A DNA stretch of 51,331 bases from an uncultured Bacteroidales bacterium (GTDB taxonomy: Bacteria > Bacteroidota > Bacteroidia > Bacteroidales > UBA932): NCBI GenBank assembly GCA_944326335.1, contig CALVDM010000018.1, positions 1-51,331 of the forward strand, given 5' to 3'. Both the position numbers and the translations under genes were made by a program. Below, in pieces: positions 1 through 7,741 of this stretch (position 1 is its first letter; the number at the start of each line of letters is the position of its first letter). The notes under the pieces are model-generated. The model was not told where the DNA came from, made no database searches, and saw nothing but the letters and a program-made list of their open reading frames with translations.

Positions 1-116
1 CTTGCGCGTGACCAAGTCTTGACAACCTCTTTCTTCATGCTACCTTCATTCATAGCAAGAATTTTCTTTTCCAGACTTGCCTGGATATAAGGACCTTTTC
101 TTAATGAACGACTCAT
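1..116 (-). CDS. rpsS: 30S ribosomal protein S19 (partial, N-terminal 38 residues)
   Basis: The complement starts with an ATG at 116 and reads [18 protein letters not shown], the highly conserved S19 N-terminus, up to the window edge. S19 binds 16S rRNA in the head of the 30S subunit. It follows rplB by 21 nt in the usual S10-operon order (L3-L4-L23-L2-S19), so it should be co-transcribed with it. The remaining roughly 50 residues lie outside the window. Confidence 0.93.
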   Translation of the reverse strand, partial: MSRSLRKGPYIQASLEKKILAMNEGSMKKEVVKTWSRA

Positions 117-137
117 AATCTCTAAAGTTTTATTCCG

Positions 138-962
138 TTATTTTTTCCTTCTTTCAATGATTAACTTGTTTGAAGCCTTCTTAGGATTACGTGTCTTGTA
201 GCCCTTTGCCGGCAAGCCCTTGCGTGAACGAGGATGTCCACCGGATGCACGACCTTCACCACCACCCATCGGATGGTCTACAGGGTTCATTACGACACCC
301 CTGTTGCGAGGCCTGCGTCCGAGCCACCTGTTGCGGCCGGCCTTGCCATGCGACTCCAAATTGTGATCTGGATTGGATACTGTGCCCACAGTTGCACGGC
401 AGGTCACGAGCACCATCCTTGTCTCACCTGAAGGAAGACGCAGTATCGCGTGGTTGCCTTCACGTGCAGCAAGCTGTGCGAATGTACCTGCACTACGTGC
501 CATGGCTGCGCCCTGACCAGGACGGAGCTCGATGTTGTGAATCAGAGTACCGAGCGGAATTTCCGATAGAGGAAGAGTGTTGCCGACTTCGGGAGCGACG
601 CCTGGGCCGGAAGCGATTACCTGTCCGACCTTCAGCCCGTTAGGAGCGATGATGTACTTCTTTACACCATCTTCATATTGTACCAATGCGATACGTGCGC
701 TGCGGTTCGGGTCGTACTCGATAGTCATCACCGTAGCCTTGCAGTCGTCCTTTGCACGACGGAAGTCGATGATACGGTACATTCTCTTGTGACCGCCGCC
801 GATGTAGCGCATTGTCATCTTACCCTGGTTGTTACGTCCGCCGGACTTCTTCAGCGGAGCGAGCAATGATTTCGTAGGAACAGTGCAGGTAATGTCGTCA
901 AAAGCACTAATTACCTTATTCCTCTGACCCGGAGTCACCGGTTTGAATTTTCTTACTGCCAT
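138..962 (-). CDS. rplB: 50S ribosomal protein L2
   Basis: The product is 274 residues, the normal length for L2. It has the RNA-binding OB/SH3 core (GGGHKRMYR near residue 57) and the C-terminal signature [13 protein letters not shown], whose histidine lies close to the peptidyl-transferase centre. L2 helps join the subunits and supports peptidyl transfer. The ATG at 962 lies 12 nt after the L23 stop. The gene is part of the rplC-rplD-rplW-rplB-rpsS operon and shows nothing unusual. Confidence 0.98.
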   Translation of the reverse strand: MAVRKFKPVTPGQRNKVISAFDDITCTVPTKSLLAPLKKSGGRNNQGKMTMRYIGGGHKRMYRIIDFRRAKDDCKATVMTIEYDPNRSARIALVQYEDGVKKYIIAPNGLKVGQVIASGPGVAPEVGNTLPLSEIPLGTLIHNIELRPGQGAAMARSAGTFAQLAAREGNHAILRLPSGETRMVLVTCRATVGTVSNPDHNLESHGKAGRNRWLGRRPRNRGVVMNPVDHPMGGGEGRASGGHPRSRKGLPAKGYKTRNPKKASNKLIIERRKK

Positions 963-974
963 TGTACAATTACC

Positions 975-1265
975 TTAAATGTTACTGTAGAAATCTATCT
1001 TGTCATCTCCTGCGAGGGTGACGTATGCCTTCTTGAAGTGATTGTCACGTCCTCTGAGTATACCGGCCTTGGTATAGCGGGATTTTTTCTTTCCGTGATA
1101 GTTCAATGTGTTGACGGAAGCGACAGACACATTGTACATCTGCTCCACAGCCGCCTTTATCTGTATCTTGTTGGCGTCACGGTCGACTATGAAGCCGTAG
1201 CGGTTCAACTTCTCGCCCTGAACCGTCATCTTTTCTGTTACTATAGGCTTAATTATAATTCCCAT
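975..1265 (-). CDS. rplW: 50S ribosomal protein L23
   Basis: The product is 96 residues, beginning MGIIIKPIVTEKMT, which is the L23 start (an I-x-P-I-x-T-E-K pattern). L23 binds 23S rRNA domain III at the exit tunnel and is the docking site for trigger factor and SRP. A GTG one codon upstream (1268) could also be read as a start, but the ATG at 1265 fits the family. It lies between L4 (9 nt) and L2 (12 nt) in the S10 operon. Confidence 0.96.
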   Translation of the reverse strand: MGIIIKPIVTEKMTVQGEKLNRYGFIVDRDANKIQIKAAVEQMYNVSVASVNTLNYHGKKKSRYTKAGILRGRDNHFKKAYVTLAGDDKIDFYSNI

Positions 1266-1277
1266 CACTCAATCGAT

Positions 1278-1907
1278 TTAGCGTTTGATTCTTGATTCGA
1301 GTATCTCCTGTACGCCGTCAACCATTACCATGGAGTGTGCGTTCATGATAGTGTAGGTGTTAATCTCGTCAACCGAGATGACCTTGACATACGGGATGTT
1401 GCGCGAAGAAAGATAGATATTCGCCGAATTCTCGGGAAGCACGAAAAGGACTTTCCTGTCCCCGGCCTTTATGTTGTTGAGAATCTGGATGAATTCCTTT
1501 GTCTTTGGAGCTTCCATGACAAATGGCTCGACCATGATGATGGAGTTCTCCTTTGCCTTGTAGGAAAGAGCCGAGAATCTTGCAAGCTGCTTCACTTTCT
1601 TGTTCAACTTGGAACGGTAGCAGCGCGGCTTAGGGCCGAACACTCTTCCTCCACCCACATAGATACCGGCCTTCAAGCTGCCGTGACGTGCACCGCCGGA
1701 ACCTTTCTGGCGTATGAGCTTCTTGGTGCTGTATGCGACCTCGCTGCGGTCCTTGGTCTTGCTTGTGCCCTGCCTCTGGTTTGCCAGGAACTGCTTCACG
1801 TCGAGGTAAATAGCATGGTCGTTAGGCTCGATGCCGAAGATGGCGTCATTAAGGACAACCTTCTTCCCCGACTCTGTTCCGTCAATCTTGTAAACTGACA
1901 ATTCCAT
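1278..1907 (-). CDS. rplD: 50S ribosomal protein L4
   Basis: The product is 209 residues, beginning [10 protein letters not shown]. The extended loop that lines the exit tunnel is visible at about residues 45-95 ([15 protein letters not shown] and [11 protein letters not shown]), followed by the globular alpha/beta part. In some bacteria L4 also regulates its own operon. Only 4 nt separate it from the L3 stop, so translation is probably coupled. Confidence 0.97.
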   Translation of the reverse strand: MELSVYKIDGTESGKKVVLNDAIFGIEPNDHAIYLDVKQFLANQRQGTSKTKDRSEVAYSTKKLIRQKGSGGARHGSLKAGIYVGGGRVFGPKPRCYRSKLNKKVKQLARFSALSYKAKENSIIMVEPFVMEAPKTKEFIQILNNIKAGDRKVLFVLPENSANIYLSSRNIPYVKVISVDEINTYTIMNAHSMVMVDGVQEILESRIKR

Positions 1908-1911
1908 AACC

Positions 1912-2535
1912 TTAATCCTCCAAAATTACATATGAACCTTTCGCTCCAGGTACAGAGCCTTTCAAAACAAGAAGGTTGTTCTCAGGAATAATCTTTATCA
2001 CCTCGAGGTTGAACACCTTCACCCTTTCGTTGCCCATGTGTCCTGCCATGCGCATTCCCTTGAACACGCGTGAAGGCCATGACGATGCACCGAGAGAGCC
2101 GGGATGACGGAGCCTGTTGTGCTGGCCATGGGTCTTTCCGCCTACTCCGGCAAAGCCATGACGCTTCACAACTCCCTGAAAACCTTTACCCTTGGAAGTA
2201 CCGACGACATCCACATACACGGTGTTGGCGAAAACGTCAGCCACCGTAAGGGTGTCGCCTAATTTAAGCTCCTGAGCAAAATCCGCCTTGAACTCGACGA
2301 GTTTGCGCTTAGGTGTGGTTCCTGCCTTTGCGAAGTGCCCCATCAGAGGCTTGCTGGCGTGCTTTTCAGAAATTTCGTCATAGGCAAGCTGTACAGCGGC
2401 ATAACCATCTTTCTCTACTGTACGAATCTGCGTAACAACACACGGACCAGCCTCAACTACGGTGCATGGAATATTCTTTCCATCAGCACCGAAAACGGAA
2501 GTCATTCCGATTTTCTTTCCAATTAATCCAGGCAT
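1912..2535 (-). CDS. rplC: 50S ribosomal protein L3
   Basis: The product is 207 residues, beginning [15 protein letters not shown]. The conserved L3 region [17 protein letters not shown] and [15 protein letters not shown] is present and includes the glutamine that is methylated in other bacteria. L3 helps nucleate 50S assembly. It is the first gene of this operon: upstream there is a promoter and a hairpin-rich spacer instead of rpsJ, which usually precedes rplC in Bacteroidales. The gene itself is normal; the upstream context is the oddity. Confidence 0.97.
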   Translation of the reverse strand: MPGLIGKKIGMTSVFGADGKNIPCTVVEAGPCVVTQIRTVEKDGYAAVQLAYDEISEKHASKPLMGHFAKAGTTPKRKLVEFKADFAQELKLGDTLTVADVFANTVYVDVVGTSKGKGFQGVVKRHGFAGVGGKTHGQHNRLRHPGSLGASSWPSRVFKGMRMAGHMGNERVKVFNLEVIKIIPENNLLVLKGSVPGAKGSYVILED

Positions 2536-2596
2536 TGGTTTGTTTAATTAACTGTTAACTAATAACTTAACTACCGCAATACACTTTTGCGGGCTG

Positions 2597-2604
2597 CAAA
2601 TATA
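2597..2604 (-). promoter_or_regulatory. -7 box of the rplC operon promoter
   Basis: The minus strand reads TATATTTG, an exact match to the Bacteroidota -7 consensus TAnnTTTG, about 60 nt before the rplC ATG and inside a very AT-rich stretch (2600-2650). No clear TTTG -33 box was seen at the expected distance. It explains how the ribosomal operon is transcribed independently of the PUL upstream. Confidence 0.6.
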
Positions 2605-2660
2605 CAACTAATATTTTAATTTTTAGACTTTTGTCGCGATTTTTTTAACGCAAGAACGGC

Positions 2661-2857
2661 TCAAAAGTTTTGAAAAGTCCCGAAGGGACCGAGCCGTAGG
2701 CTCGAAGCGCCCCTAATAGGTCGCGAACGTTTTCACGAGAATGTCCTGTGGACATTCGAGAGTGAGCAGATAGACAATAGTCTACGGGGGTTGAGAGGGG
2801 TCAGTCTTTCGCAGAAAGACATTTGAGGGTGACCAAAAGCCACTTTTGGTCACCCTC
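2661..2857. other. Array of about eight tandem small hairpins between susD and rplC
   Basis: Perfect or near-perfect inverted repeats follow one another with little spacer: 2661-2673 (6 bp, 1-nt centre), 2677-2689 (5 bp, loop GAA), 2690-2704 (6 bp, loop GTA), 2722-2737 (6 bp, one G-U pair on the minus strand), 2739-2757 (8 bp, loop TGT), 2771-2784 (5 bp, loop AATA), 2804-2820 (7 bp, loop GCA) and 2825-2857 (15 bp, loop CCA). Most have three-base loops. No ORF with recognisable coding content fits the stretch. It could be a transcription insulator, a structured RNA, or a palindrome-rich mobile or repetitive element. Its function is unknown. Confidence 0.6.
2825..2857 (-). terminator. Strong hairpin after susD, probable transcription terminator
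   Basis: The 15-bp perfect stem GAGGGTGACCAAAAG / CTTTTGGTCACCCTC with a 3-nt loop begins 8 nt after the susD stop. It lacks the T-run of a classical intrinsic terminator on the minus strand (AAATG follows), so it may act as an mRNA 3'-end stabiliser or a non-canonical terminator of the PUL transcript. Confidence 0.55.
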
Positions 2858-2865
2858 CCAATGTC

Positions 2866-4536
2866 CTACCAGCCGGGGTTGTTGGAGGTTATTGCTTTGT
2901 TGACCGAAAGCTCCAGTTCAGGGATAGGCATGAGCAGATGCCTTTCACTCACGTTGAGGAAGGACCTCGCCATCATCTCCGGCCCGGTAGGATTGCTGTT
3001 CATCGGGAATCCGGAACCGGACTGGGTGAATATCGGATTGTCCACGGACTGCTGGGTCTCGGGGTCCACCACTTTCAGCGGAATGGCGGCCAGTTCATTC
3101 CCTATTTCATGCATGCGCTCGAGGAAAATCCCCCAGCGGAGCATGTCGAGCCTGCGGTGGGACTCGAATGCGAGCTCTCTCGCCCGCTCTTTCTGCATGT
3201 ACGCCATGAAGCCTCCGTCCGCATCGAAATCCGTCTTGTCCACTTCGGCAAGAGGTGTGTCGGGGTCGAAGCCGAATGCTCTGCGGCGGACCTTGTTCAC
3301 GGCTTCAAGAGCCTCGGACGACACGCTTCCCGAAACCATGTAGTCGGCCTCGGCAAACATAAGGAGCACGTCAGAATAGCGGAGCAGAGGGTAGTTCGTG
3401 GAGTTGCCCCATGAATAGACCGGCAGGTTTATCTCGTATTCCCTGCGGAACTTGCCGGGCCAGCGGAAACGGAATTCCTCATTGTACGGTATCTGTTCGA
3501 ACACGGCCTCGTTCCTGTACATGTACGGCATGATTGTCCAATCCCGCCTGAGGTCTCCGTCCTCGAAATACTCGTAGAACTGAGGGGTGCAGTAGAACAC
3601 TCCCCTGCCCCTGGCGATGGATTTCTTGGTCACATTGTCTTCGAGGTAGTCCTGCTTCGAGTACATCGGTGTGTAGTAAGCCACGAACTGCCCTGTCTCC
3701 TTCATCTCCGTGGATTCGAGGTTGCCGTAGCACTCCACTTCCCAGATGGATTCCTTTATGTCGTACTGGTCCTGCATGAGCTTTATGAATATGTCCGTAT
3801 AGTCAGGATTGAGGGAGCAGACATTCTCGTCGATGAGGCTTTTGGCCCAGGTCCTTGCCGACTCGTAGTATTCCGGCTTCCCGAGCCTTCCGGCAGCATT
3901 CAGGCACACCCTTGCAAGGATGCCCTTCACGGCCTGCTTGCTGACGCGCCCGCCGAAGCCGATGGAAGGAAGGTCGGCCACCATGTCCAGGGATGTCGTC
4001 ATGTCCTTGACCACCTGCTCATATACCTTTTCCGAAGCTACGCGCGGAGACTGCACGTCCTCTGCGGATTTGGTGGACTCTAGCTTCATCGGCACATCTC
4101 CCCAGTATGCCGTAAGGAGGAAGTGGTAATAGGCCCTGAGGAACAGGGCTTCACCCTTTATCTGGTTTATCAAGGCAGGGTCGCAGTCGGCGCCGTCCGC
4201 ATTCTCGAGCAGGACGTTGGCGTTGTCGATGCCCTTGTAAAGATATTGCCATACGAGTTTTACGGAATTGTTTCCGGTGTCGTAGTTATAGTAGTACGGC
4301 ACGAGCTTGGGCGTGGACTCCTTGGAGAAGCATTCGTCGGTGCCCTGGGAAAATTCCACGCTGAGATATACGCTGTAGCAGTTGCGCAGAGGGTCGTAGA
4401 CGGCTGCAAGGGCGGATTCGAGCTCTTCCTGGTTACTGTACCATGTGGACGGTGCCGTGAAGTCCAGCGGTTCCGTGTCAAGGCATGAAGTCATAAGTGC
4501 GGCCCCTGCGAGAAACAATATGATGAAACGTTTCAT
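2866..4536 (-). CDS. SusD/RagB-family glycan-binding lipoprotein
   Basis: The product is 556 residues from the ATG at 4536 (a TTG lies two codons upstream). Residues 1-18 form a lipoprotein signal with Cys18 (LMTSC). The SusD TPR-like helices and the C-terminal RagB pattern (QKERARELAFESHRR, DMLRWG) are visible. SusD proteins sit on the cell surface and form the lid of a SusC channel, capturing oligosaccharides for import. It follows susC by 28 nt and is the last gene of the PUL transcript, ahead of the hairpin array. Which glycan it binds cannot be read from the sequence; the neighbouring enzymes suggest an acidic, acetylated one. Confidence 0.93.
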   Translation of the reverse strand: MKRFIILFLAGAALMTSCLDTEPLDFTAPSTWYSNQEELESALAAVYDPLRNCYSVYLSVEFSQGTDECFSKESTPKLVPYYYNYDTGNNSVKLVWQYLYKGIDNANVLLENADGADCDPALINQIKGEALFLRAYYHFLLTAYWGDVPMKLESTKSAEDVQSPRVASEKVYEQVVKDMTTSLDMVADLPSIGFGGRVSKQAVKGILARVCLNAAGRLGKPEYYESARTWAKSLIDENVCSLNPDYTDIFIKLMQDQYDIKESIWEVECYGNLESTEMKETGQFVAYYTPMYSKQDYLEDNVTKKSIARGRGVFYCTPQFYEYFEDGDLRRDWTIMPYMYRNEAVFEQIPYNEEFRFRWPGKFRREYEINLPVYSWGNSTNYPLLRYSDVLLMFAEADYMVSGSVSSEALEAVNKVRRRAFGFDPDTPLAEVDKTDFDADGGFMAYMQKERARELAFESHRRLDMLRWGIFLERMHEIGNELAAIPLKVVDPETQQSVDNPIFTQSGSGFPMNSNPTGPEMMARSFLNVSERHLLMPIPELELSVNKAITSNNPGW

Positions 4537-4564
4537 AATCAAAATCTGTAAACATGGTTTGACA

Positions 4565-7500
4565 TCAGAACGAAATGTTGAGACCTATCGTGTAAGTCTT
4601 GCTGCGCGGATATGAAAGGTAGTCGAATCCCGGGGTCAGAGGCGAGTTGAATATCGAGACCTCAGGGTCATATCCCGTGTATGCGGTCCAGGTGAAAAGG
4701 TTCTGGACGGCCAGATAGACTCTCAGCTTCGTCAGATGCAGCTTGTCGAGAATCCTGTCCGGCAGGGTGTAACCCAGCTGCACTGTCTTCAGCCTGAGAT
4801 AGGACCCGTCTTCCAGCGTCTTGTCGGAATAATAGGCCACCTTCTGTCCTCCCGGGACATAATTGTCAGAGTCCGGATTGTCAGGGGACCAGCGGTCCTC
4901 ATACGAGGCGAACTGGTTTAGGCCGTAGCGGTATGTGCCTTCGAAGAGTATCCTGTTGGCGTTCATAACCTTGTTTCCGCCACTGAACTGGAAGAATATG
5001 TTCAGGTCGAAGTCCTTCCACACGAAGCTGTTGGAGAAGCCTCCGTAGTATTGCGGAGTAGGGTTGCCGAGCACCTTGCGGTCTTCAGTGCCGATATGCC
5101 CGTCATTGTTCTGGTCCTTGAACCTGACATATCCCGGCTGAATCTGGTTCCTGGCCATACCGTTGTCCGGGACATCATCCTTGAGGACGTACTGCCGCTC
5201 CTCGTGAGGTATGGACGGGTCGCTGTCGTTCTGCCACGTGAAGTCGCTTATCTGATACAGCCCGTCGTATTCCATGCCCACGAACATGGTTATCGGGCAT
5301 CCGATGCGGGTCTCGTAGAGAGGCACGCTCTGATAGTCTGAGTTCCAGTTTATGAAAGAGTTCATGCTCTCCTCCCCGTCAGCAAGGCCGAGGACCCTGG
5401 AACGGTTGAGGGAAATATTGAAATTCGTGGTCCAGAGGAAATTGGTGCTCTGGATATTCACGGTGTTAAGGGTGAGCTCGAAACCGTAGTTGCGGACTGC
5501 CCCGATGTTCATCATCGCCCTCTGGTAGCCGGACGACAGCGGCATGTTCGCATTCAGGAGAAGGTCGTAGGTCTTCTTGTCATAATAGTCCATTGTGAGG
5601 GAGATGCGCTCTGCGAGGAACGAGAGGTCCAGTCCGACATCGAGTGCCTGGGTGCTTTCCCATTTCAGCTTGTCATTCCCGAGAGTGCTCGGTTGGGAGC
5701 CCTGGAAGAGCTCGTTGTTCCAGCTGTAGCCGTCGGTGTTGGTGAGGTTCATCTGCGACATGTAGATGAAGTCCCCCACCCTGTTGTTTCCCGTAAGGCC
5801 GAAACTCGCGCGGATTTTGGCATCGGATATCACCCGCTGCCCCTTCATGAACTCCTCCTGGGAGAGACGCCAGGAAACGGACCCGGAAGGGAAGTATCCC
5901 CACTTGTTGCCTGCAGGGAACTTCGAGGAGCCGTCGGCCCTGAACGAGAAGGTGGCATAGTACCTGTTGGCGTAGTTGTAATTGATTCGGGCGAGTCCGG
6001 AGATTGTCCTGTTGATGGTCTTGGACGAGTTCAGCGGCTGGGCCTCGCCTTCATCGAGTCCCGATATCCCGAGACTTTCCCTCGGCACGTTCCATGCGGT
6101 GCCACGGAAACTCGAATACTTGTATTCCTGGAATGTGACGCCGGCCACCACGTTCAGGTGGTGCTTGTTGAATTTGCGGTCGAATGTCAGGGTGTTCTCG
6201 TTGAGAAGGGACTGGCGGGTCTCATACTGGGCATAACCGTTCACGCCCTTTATCACGCCTGCGATTTTCTGGGAATACGGGTGCTTGCTGTTGAAGAAGT
6301 CTTCAAGGACCGCCACGTTCCTGTTTATTCCTCCCGTGACACGGAGCTTGAGGTATTTGCCGAAACGGTATTCTCCGTAGACATTCGCCACGAAATTGCT
6401 CTGTCCGTAGTTCTTCTCCTCATTGTCGAGGTAGAGCATCGGGTTGTACCTGTTGCCCCATGTGGTCATCTCGACGATTTCCATGTCTTCATCGGAATTG
6501 AGCAGGTCGTCGATGTCGCCGCCAGTGACCGGACGGTAGCCCCACATGTTGTACATCAGCGTAAGGGAAGCCTCCGCATTGCTCGACGGCATGCGGACCG
6601 ATGTGCCGTACTGGTTCGTCCACGTGTAGCTCGTGTTGAAGCCTATCCTGAAATTCTTGAATGCGTCGATGTCGAGCCTGAGCCTGCCTGAGAGGCGGTC
6701 GTAGCCGGACTGGCGCACGACACCCTCCTGCCCCATGTAGTTGAGTGAGGCGGCGTATTTGACAGTCTTGGTACCGCCAGTCAGCGAAATGGTGTGGTTG
6801 TGCATAGGGGCCACCTGAAGCACACGTTTCTGCCAGTCTATGTACTGCGTGTTGCGGTAATAGTCGAGAGTCCTGGTGTCCAGTCCGAGAGAGTTGGGTT
6901 TCAGATAGCTCTGACGAGCCTGGTAAGGGTCTATCTCGAGCTGCAGCTTCACAAATTCATAAGGGTCCATGAGCTCCATGCGGTTTGTGGTGTTCTGGAG
7001 GCCGAAAGAACCTTCGTAGCTCACCTGCGCACGACCTTCATGTCCGCTCCTTGTCGTTATCATTATGACGCCGTTAGCTCCCCTCGCACCATATATCGCG
7101 GTGGAGGAAGCGTCCTTGAGCACGTCTATGGACACGATGTCGGACGGGTTTATGGACGAAGTGTTGAAACTTTCGAGAGGGAACCCGTCGACCACATACA
7201 GAGGGGAGCTGTCCTGCGTGAGGGAGTTCTGTCCCCTGACTATGATGTTGATGGACGAGCCCGGCTCCCCTTCGCTCGATGTGACGGACACTCCGGCGAC
7301 ACGGCCGGCGAGTGCCTCATCGAACGAGCGGACAGGTGCTTTCAGCATTTCCTGCGTGTTCACGGAGCCGACCGAGCCTGTCAGGTCCGCACGGCGCACG
7401 GAACCGTAGCCGATGACCACGACCCCGTCCAGGGCATTGACCTCCTCTTCCATCACCACGTTGATTACCCCTCGTGTCCCGACGGTTTCCTCAACCTGGC

Positions 7501-7738
7501 TGAAACCGAGCATGGAATAGATTATATGGCTGTCGTCGCTTTTGATTTCAATCGAATAAGTGCCCTCGGCCCCGGTCATCGTCGCTGCCTTTGAGCCTTT
7601 CTCGTAAACCGCCACACCCACAAGCGGTGCGCCGGAAGCATCTTCCACCTTTCCTGTCACATACTTGCCCTGCTGCGCGAAAAGCGGAATGCCCGACAGC
7701 ACGGACAGGAAAATGATACAGAATATCCTATTTCTCAT
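4565..7738 (-). CDS. SusC/RagA-family TonB-dependent outer-membrane transporter
   Basis: The product is 1057 residues, typical for SusC. In order: signal peptide (1-21), a carboxypeptidase-D-like regulatory domain (about 26-103, VTGKVEDASGAPLVGV), the segment LDGVVVIGYGS, the plug domain (about 112-225, LYVVDGFPL and ATAIYGARG-type motifs, here STAIYGARGANGVI), then the 22-strand barrel ending TYTIGLNISF. It imports oligosaccharides using TonB energy together with the downstream SusD. The ATG at 7738 lies 3 nt after the GH115 stop, so the two are surely co-transcribed. Unusually, this pair closes the operon instead of opening it. Confidence 0.95.
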   Translation of the reverse strand: MRNRIFCIIFLSVLSGIPLFAQQGKYVTGKVEDASGAPLVGVAVYEKGSKAATMTGAEGTYSIEIKSDDSHIIYSMLGFSQVEETVGTRGVINVVMEEEVNALDGVVVIGYGSVRRADLTGSVGSVNTQEMLKAPVRSFDEALAGRVAGVSVTSSEGEPGSSINIIVRGQNSLTQDSSPLYVVDGFPLESFNTSSINPSDIVSIDVLKDASSTAIYGARGANGVIMITTRSGHEGRAQVSYEGSFGLQNTTNRMELMDPYEFVKLQLEIDPYQARQSYLKPNSLGLDTRTLDYYRNTQYIDWQKRVLQVAPMHNHTISLTGGTKTVKYAASLNYMGQEGVVRQSGYDRLSGRLRLDIDAFKNFRIGFNTSYTWTNQYGTSVRMPSSNAEASLTLMYNMWGYRPVTGGDIDDLLNSDEDMEIVEMTTWGNRYNPMLYLDNEEKNYGQSNFVANVYGEYRFGKYLKLRVTGGINRNVAVLEDFFNSKHPYSQKIAGVIKGVNGYAQYETRQSLLNENTLTFDRKFNKHHLNVVAGVTFQEYKYSSFRGTAWNVPRESLGISGLDEGEAQPLNSSKTINRTISGLARINYNYANRYYATFSFRADGSSKFPAGNKWGYFPSGSVSWRLSQEEFMKGQRVISDAKIRASFGLTGNNRVGDFIYMSQMNLTNTDGYSWNNELFQGSQPSTLGNDKLKWESTQALDVGLDLSFLAERISLTMDYYDKKTYDLLLNANMPLSSGYQRAMMNIGAVRNYGFELTLNTVNIQSTNFLWTTNFNISLNRSRVLGLADGEESMNSFINWNSDYQSVPLYETRIGCPITMFVGMEYDGLYQISDFTWQNDSDPSIPHEERQYVLKDDVPDNGMARNQIQPGYVRFKDQNNDGHIGTEDRKVLGNPTPQYYGGFSNSFVWKDFDLNIFFQFSGGNKVMNANRILFEGTYRYGLNQFASYEDRWSPDNPDSDNYVPGGQKVAYYSDKTLEDGSYLRLKTVQLGYTLPDRILDKLHLTKLRVYLAVQNLFTWTAYTGYDPEVSIFNSPLTPGFDYLSYPRSKTYTIGLNISF

Positions 7739-7741
7739 GGT

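Noticed and set aside
2661-2857. CRISPR or tandem repeat array
   Set aside because: The hairpin stems all differ in sequence and spacing; there is no repeated unit.
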